DNA from: an uncultured Marivita sp.
Lineage (GTDB): Bacteria > Pseudomonadota > Alphaproteobacteria > Rhodobacterales > Rhodobacteraceae
DNA length: 40,889 nt
Reading direction: 5' to 3'
Assembly (NCBI RefSeq): GCF_947488135.1
Contig: NZ_CANKYW010000014.1
Coordinates: 1 to 40,889, forward strand
The notes beneath the pieces are model-generated. The model was given only the letters and a program-made list of their open reading frames with translations, was not told the origin of the DNA and searched no databases. Of this stretch, positions 37,970-40,889 are shown piece after piece; positions within the stretch are counted from its first letter, which is position 1, and the number at the start of each line of letters is the position of its first letter. The position numbers and the translations under genes are program-made.

Positions 37970-38899
37970 TTACTCATTTGTAATTCCGGAATGCAGGACA
38001 GCGTCGCCCAGATCGATCGGGGCAATCCGGTCGATGACGGATGCCTGTTCCTTTTCAGTGGCTTGCACCACATCGGCCAGGGCGCGGCGCGCCAGCTCGG
38101 CCAGATCGGGGGAAATGTCGTCGCGCCAGATCACCCAGGACGGGTAGGGAAACCGTGGCGCATCCGCCACAATGTGCAGACGTCCTGCATCGAGATACCG
38201 CTTGACCGCCCGGGCCGGCAGGAACGCCGCGGCCCGGCGGTTGACGATATAGTCCATGGTCAGCGCCCCCAGCGCCATGGAGCGCCCGGAATCGGTCAGG
38301 TGCGGCAGCGCGATGGCCAACGCATGGGTGAACTCCGGCCCCCAGTCGACCGACACGAAGGCTTGCCCCAGATCGAGCGTCGCCCCCGGCCAGGAGGCCA
38401 CGAGGATCAGTTCGTCATCGAGCGCCGGTTCGACGATCAGCCCCGGGCGCAGCTGCGGCGTATAGAGCAGGGCGGCCTGGATCACGCCTTCGACCAGAAA
38501 CCGCATGATGCGGTCGCTCATGCCCAGCTCGCAATGCACGCTCAGCCCGGGCATCCCGGCCTGCATCGCATCGAGCCAGCGGAACCCCAGCCGGGGCCAG
38601 AGCGAATATTGCGCCCCGATGGAGATGGCGCGGCTGTAGCCCTCGGGGATGGCGATCTGCTGGCGCGCCTCTTCCCAGAGCTTCAACAGGCTGAGCGCAT
38701 AGGGTTCGAACTGGCGGCCTTCGATGGTCAGCACCGCCCCCGCCTTGGACCGGGCGAAGAGCGGATGGCCCAGACTGTCCTCGAGCCGCTGGATCCGCAG
38801 GCTGACCGCCGATTGGGTGACATAGAGCCGGTCGCTGGCGGCCACGAAGGACCCGGAATTGGCCACTTCGAGAAAGGTCTTGATGAGGGTGATGTCCAT
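37970..38899 (-). CDS. LysR-family transcriptional regulator
   Basis: A 309-residue LysR regulator. Winged helix-turn-helix at residues 1-60 (MDITLIKTFLEVANSGSFVAASDRLYVTQSAVSLRIQRLEDSLGHPLFAR) followed by the effector-binding domain (about 90-300: SIGAQYSLWPRLGFRWLDAMQAGMPGLSVHCELGMSDRIMRFL). LysR proteins often control a neighbouring divergent gene; here the upstream gap (38900-39135) leads to the 3' end of a kinase-like gene, so the nearest target is the DUF481 gene downstream. Effector unknown. Confidence 0.92.
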   Translation of the reverse strand: MDITLIKTFLEVANSGSFVAASDRLYVTQSAVSLRIQRLEDSLGHPLFARSKAGAVLTIEGRQFEPYALSLLKLWEEARQQIAIPEGYSRAISIGAQYSLWPRLGFRWLDAMQAGMPGLSVHCELGMSDRIMRFLVEGVIQAALLYTPQLRPGLIVEPALDDELILVASWPGATLDLGQAFVSVDWGPEFTHALAIALPHLTDSGRSMALGALTMDYIVNRRAAAFLPARAVKRYLDAGRLHIVADAPRFPYPSWVIWRDDISPDLAELARRALADVVQATEKEQASVIDRIAPIDLGDAVLHSGITNE

Positions 38900-39135
38900 G
38901 CCGCGTATCCATGAGGGTTTATGCCGTTAAGCGCCCTTGGTATGCGTTTTGCGCGGAGAACCGTAGTCCTGATCTGCGGATTGACTGACCCGCTTGGTGC
39001 GAAGTGTCAGATTTCTGCCAGAACCAAACGGGTTTTGCGGGGGGTGTTTTGGTAGGGCGAAAGTGTTGATTTTATGTGGACGGTAGGTTCGTGGCAAAAA
39101 CGACCGTTTGTGGCGCGTAAGTTTTGACTAGGGAT
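38900..39135. other. Gap upstream of the LysR gene
   Basis: 236 bases, more A/T-rich than the coding regions, with no frame or RNA gene I can support. It should contain the LysR promoter. A GTCCG-TTTTG-CGGAC hairpin at 39140-39154 begins just inside the 3' end of the next gene. Confidence 0.4.
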
Positions 39136-39828
39136 TTATGTCCGTTTTGCGGACGACGCTACCGACGCGACCAGTAACTGCTCGGCGATCCGCTGTGCCT
39201 CCTCGTCGATATCTGCCGTTGGAGCGGTGAGTATCGAGAAAACCCCAGGATTGACACTTTCGAGCGCACGAACATCGCCTAGTGTCTTCTTGATGCTTTC
39301 TTCATAATGCGCATCGAAGGTTTTGGAGCTGTAACGAGGCGGAGATCCCCGCATAGTGAGCCGCTCTTGCACGATATCCGCAGGCGGCTTCACAATAATG
39401 ATGCAGTCAATTTCTCTGGCCAATGCAACTTGGCTGCGTCGAGGCAGGTCGTTGAACGAAAACCGGCCACCCAGCATGCGCCTTAGCACACGAAGCCTGT
39501 GTGGTATGCCCTCGTCGAAAACGACGATGGGGACAGGCACCTCGGCTGAACGTGTGCGCTGCAAGTAATAGTCCAAGAATGTATTGAAAATCTTGAAGTA
39601 TGCTCGCAAGGTCAAAGGTCTGCACATGAGGGCAAAGCCCATTATTCGAGGGACGTAACGCAGGACGCGAATCTGGACGCGCAGGCGCTTGATATTGCTG
39701 CCTCGCTCGATGCGCGAGGCTAAGAGTATCCGGTTCGGGTGGCTACGCTCCAAAGCATGCCCCAACGTGGTCTTTCCAGAGCCAGCATACCCCACCAGGT
39801 GAACAAATATTTGCGGTTTCGTCGGCAT
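39136..39828 (-). CDS. P-loop NTPase / kinase-like protein
   Basis: A 230-residue protein with an N-terminal Walker A, HLVGYAGSGKTTLGHAL (Gly-x4-GKT at about 13-20), PIVVFDEGIPHRLR as a possible Walker B with a following aspartate/glutamate pair, and IDCIIIVKPPADIVQERLTMRG, as in thymidylate-kinase-like and other nucleotide-kinase folds (R.TxRG lid-like segment). The substrate is unknown. Codon use is less GC-rich than in neighbouring genes and it sits beside an insertion-sequence remnant, so it was probably acquired recently. Similar kinase-like proteins occur in polysaccharide and phage-defence regions, so the role is open. Confidence 0.72.
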   Translation of the reverse strand: MPTKPQIFVHLVGYAGSGKTTLGHALERSHPNRILLASRIERGSNIKRLRVQIRVLRYVPRIMGFALMCRPLTLRAYFKIFNTFLDYYLQRTRSAEVPVPIVVFDEGIPHRLRVLRRMLGGRFSFNDLPRRSQVALAREIDCIIIVKPPADIVQERLTMRGSPPRYSSKTFDAHYEESIKKTLGDVRALESVNPGVFSILTAPTADIDEEAQRIAEQLLVASVASSAKRT

Positions 39829-40078
39829 TCAGGACCACCTACCCGTGAAACTATTTCAGTTGTAATTCGGTGAACTTACCAACGGGTCCCCCAAAAGCCT
39901 ACTCTCGTATTCTTCGGGCGGAGTGGCGTATTGTCATGGAAGGTCTCCTTCCGAAGCTTCTCCGCACCGCAGGATGTGCCAAACCTCAATCGTTTCTGTC
40001 ACCGGCAAAACGCCCGTTTTTCACACAGGTGCAAAAGAAATGTTTTTGCCGGAAGTCCTGTCGTATTTCTCCTGAGTC

Positions 40079-40091
40079 TGACCTGCTCCCC
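40079..40091. mobile_element. Probable right-end inverted repeat of an IS3-family element
   Basis: TGACCTGCTCCCC begins with TG and lies 14 bases beyond the transposase stop (40105), as expected for the 3' end of an IS3-family element. The other end was not found within the window. Confidence 0.55.
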
Positions 40092-40104
40092 TTGGAGTCC
40101 GCGT

Positions 40105-40575
40105 TTATAAGTTGGCTCTGTTCGGGTTTTGGTTCTCTCTTGACCGTTGGTGATACTCCCGCGGGGTGAGTCCGTCGAGGCTCGAGTGCGGTCGGTGATG
40201 GTTGTAGTCGTCGCGCCATGCCGCGATCAAATGGCGGGCATGGCGCAGGTTTGGGAACAGGTGCTCATTGAGGCATTCATCCCGCAGACGACCATTGAAG
40301 CTCTCCACGAAGCCGTTCTGCATCGGCTTGCCTGGCGCGATGCAGTGCCACTCGATCTGGCGGTCTTCCTGCCATTGGGGCATGGCGTTCGACGTCAGCT
40401 CGGTGCCGTTGTCGCTGACCACCATGCAAGGGAAGCCGCGCATCTCGGCGATCCGGTCCAACTCCCGGGCGACACGGATGCCGGAGATCGAAGTGTCGAC
40501 GACTGTCGCCAGGCATTCCCGGCTGAAGTCGTCGATGACACACAGGATGCGGAACCGGCGGTCGTCCGCCCTCAT
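40105..40575 (-). pseudogene. IS3-family transposase (OrfB), 5'-truncated
   Basis: 156 residues from ATG 40575 match the catalytic rve domain of IS3 Orf[18 protein letters not shown] (first Asp at about 15), [15 protein letters not shown] (second Asp, 55), then [22 protein letters not shown] (Glu91), which gives the exact 35-residue D-E spacing of the DDE motif. The C-terminal [17 protein letters not shown] is also typical. But a full OrfB has about 270 residues, and directly upstream of the ATG the frame meets a stop (TGA at 40579-40581), so the N-terminal helix-turn-helix part is lost. OrfA is not seen. It is likely a remnant. Confidence 0.85.
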
Positions 40576-40873
40576 CGCTCAACCTCTTCGTCCATCCGAC
40601 CCCCCTGGAATTCGGCGCTTTTCCGCCGGGCTGCCGGGTGGGATCTCCCGGGGCATTCAGGAACCGCAGGAGGGTGTCGTGACGGAACCTTCCGGAAACG
40701 GCCATTGAATCAATTCGTTAGGGTCTCGCCTGTCCTCACATGTGGATGAGCGGGAACCGGCGCCCTCTTTTTCAGCGCCCTGAATATTTCTTAAGCACCT
40801 GAAAACAAACGTGGGAACCGGGCTCGTCTCTCGGCAGTTTCCGGATCACCTCATGAAACCAAAAGGTGATACC
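40576..40873. other. Gap upstream of the transposase remnant
   Basis: 298 bases in which I see no family-like frame. A minus-strand frame (40277-40705) extends over the remnant in another phase (SGRFRHDTLLRFLNAPGDP...), with no likeness I recognise. The 5' part of the insertion sequence has been replaced by this sequence. Confidence 0.35.
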
Positions 40874-40889
40874 ATGACCTCGAAAACAT
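40874..40889 (+). CDS. Possible gene start at the window edge
   Basis: AAGGTGAT is followed by ATG at 40874, four bases downstream, and by five codons (MTSKT) before the sequence ends. The spacing suggests a real start, but the product cannot be judged. Confidence 0.3.

Noticed and set aside
40277-40705. Minus-strand frame overlapping the IS3 transposase in another phase
   Set aside because: The catalytic motifs are in the 40105-40575 frame; the overlapping frame shows none.
1-40889. CRISPR arrays, tRNA or rRNA genes, restriction-modification systems
   Set aside because: I saw no regularly spaced identical repeats of CRISPR type, no tRNA- or rRNA-like sequence, and no methylase or endonuclease motifs.

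Overview
The window looks like part of an extrachromosomal replicon (plasmid or chromid) of an alphaproteobacterium, most likely a member of the Rhodobacteraceae (Roseobacter group). Three things support this: high-GC coding throughout, an RPA-family initiator (RepA) with divergent parA-parB, and many short hairpin pairs in gene gaps of the kind I associate with Rhodobacteraceae genomes. RepA-type plasmids carrying a rhamnose operon are known in roseobacters as 'biofilm plasmids'; this window fits that plan. The taxonomy is inference from gene content, not from a search.

Layout. 1-399: tail of a PRC-barrel protein. 574-5111 (minus): a surface-sugar operon with a rhamnosyltransferase-like gene, a glycosyltransferase, kpsF, kdsB and kdsA. 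5234-16546: sugar genes (gmd, an 816-aa glycosyltransferase, a sulfotransferase, manC, manB, a DUF2793 gene) separated by four small toxin-antitoxin modules (RelBE-like, ParDE, HigBA, ParE-like). 16665-21231 (minus): repA-rmlC-rmlB-rmlD-rmlA; the first three genes overlap by 1-4 bases, so replication and dTDP-L-rhamnose synthesis appear to share one transcript. 21232-21699: probable oriV with 22-bp iterons, a perfect DnaA box and an AT-rich stretch. 21700-24255: parA and parB. 24404-29539: a GT2-GT4 fusion glycosyltransferase and a KpsM/KpsE/KpsT-type capsule exporter. 29606-36222: more glycosyltransferases (GT2, GT25, GT4), an unknown protein and a second sulfotransferase-like protein. 36342-39828: a small membrane protein, a DUF481 outer-membrane protein, a LysR regulator and a P-loop kinase-like protein. 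40079-40575: a 5'-truncated IS3-family transposase.

How it works together (inference): precursors (dTDP-L-rhamnose, GDP-mannose and its 4-keto-6-deoxy derivative, CMP-Kdo) feed at least six glycosyltransferases; sulfotransferases may decorate the glycan; the Kps-type ABC exporter moves it out. kpsC/kpsS, kpsD and a GDP-4-keto-6-deoxymannose reductase are not seen here. Toxin-antitoxin modules and parAB keep the replicon.

The most striking unexplained signal is a family of parS-like palindromes (arms GTTTCGC / GCGAAAC) concentrated between 23.5 and 29.4 kb, beginning inside parB and continuing through the glycosyltransferase and exporter genes, mostly inside coding sequence, together with a composite triple palindrome duplicated on both sides of the 773-aa glycosyltransferase gene.
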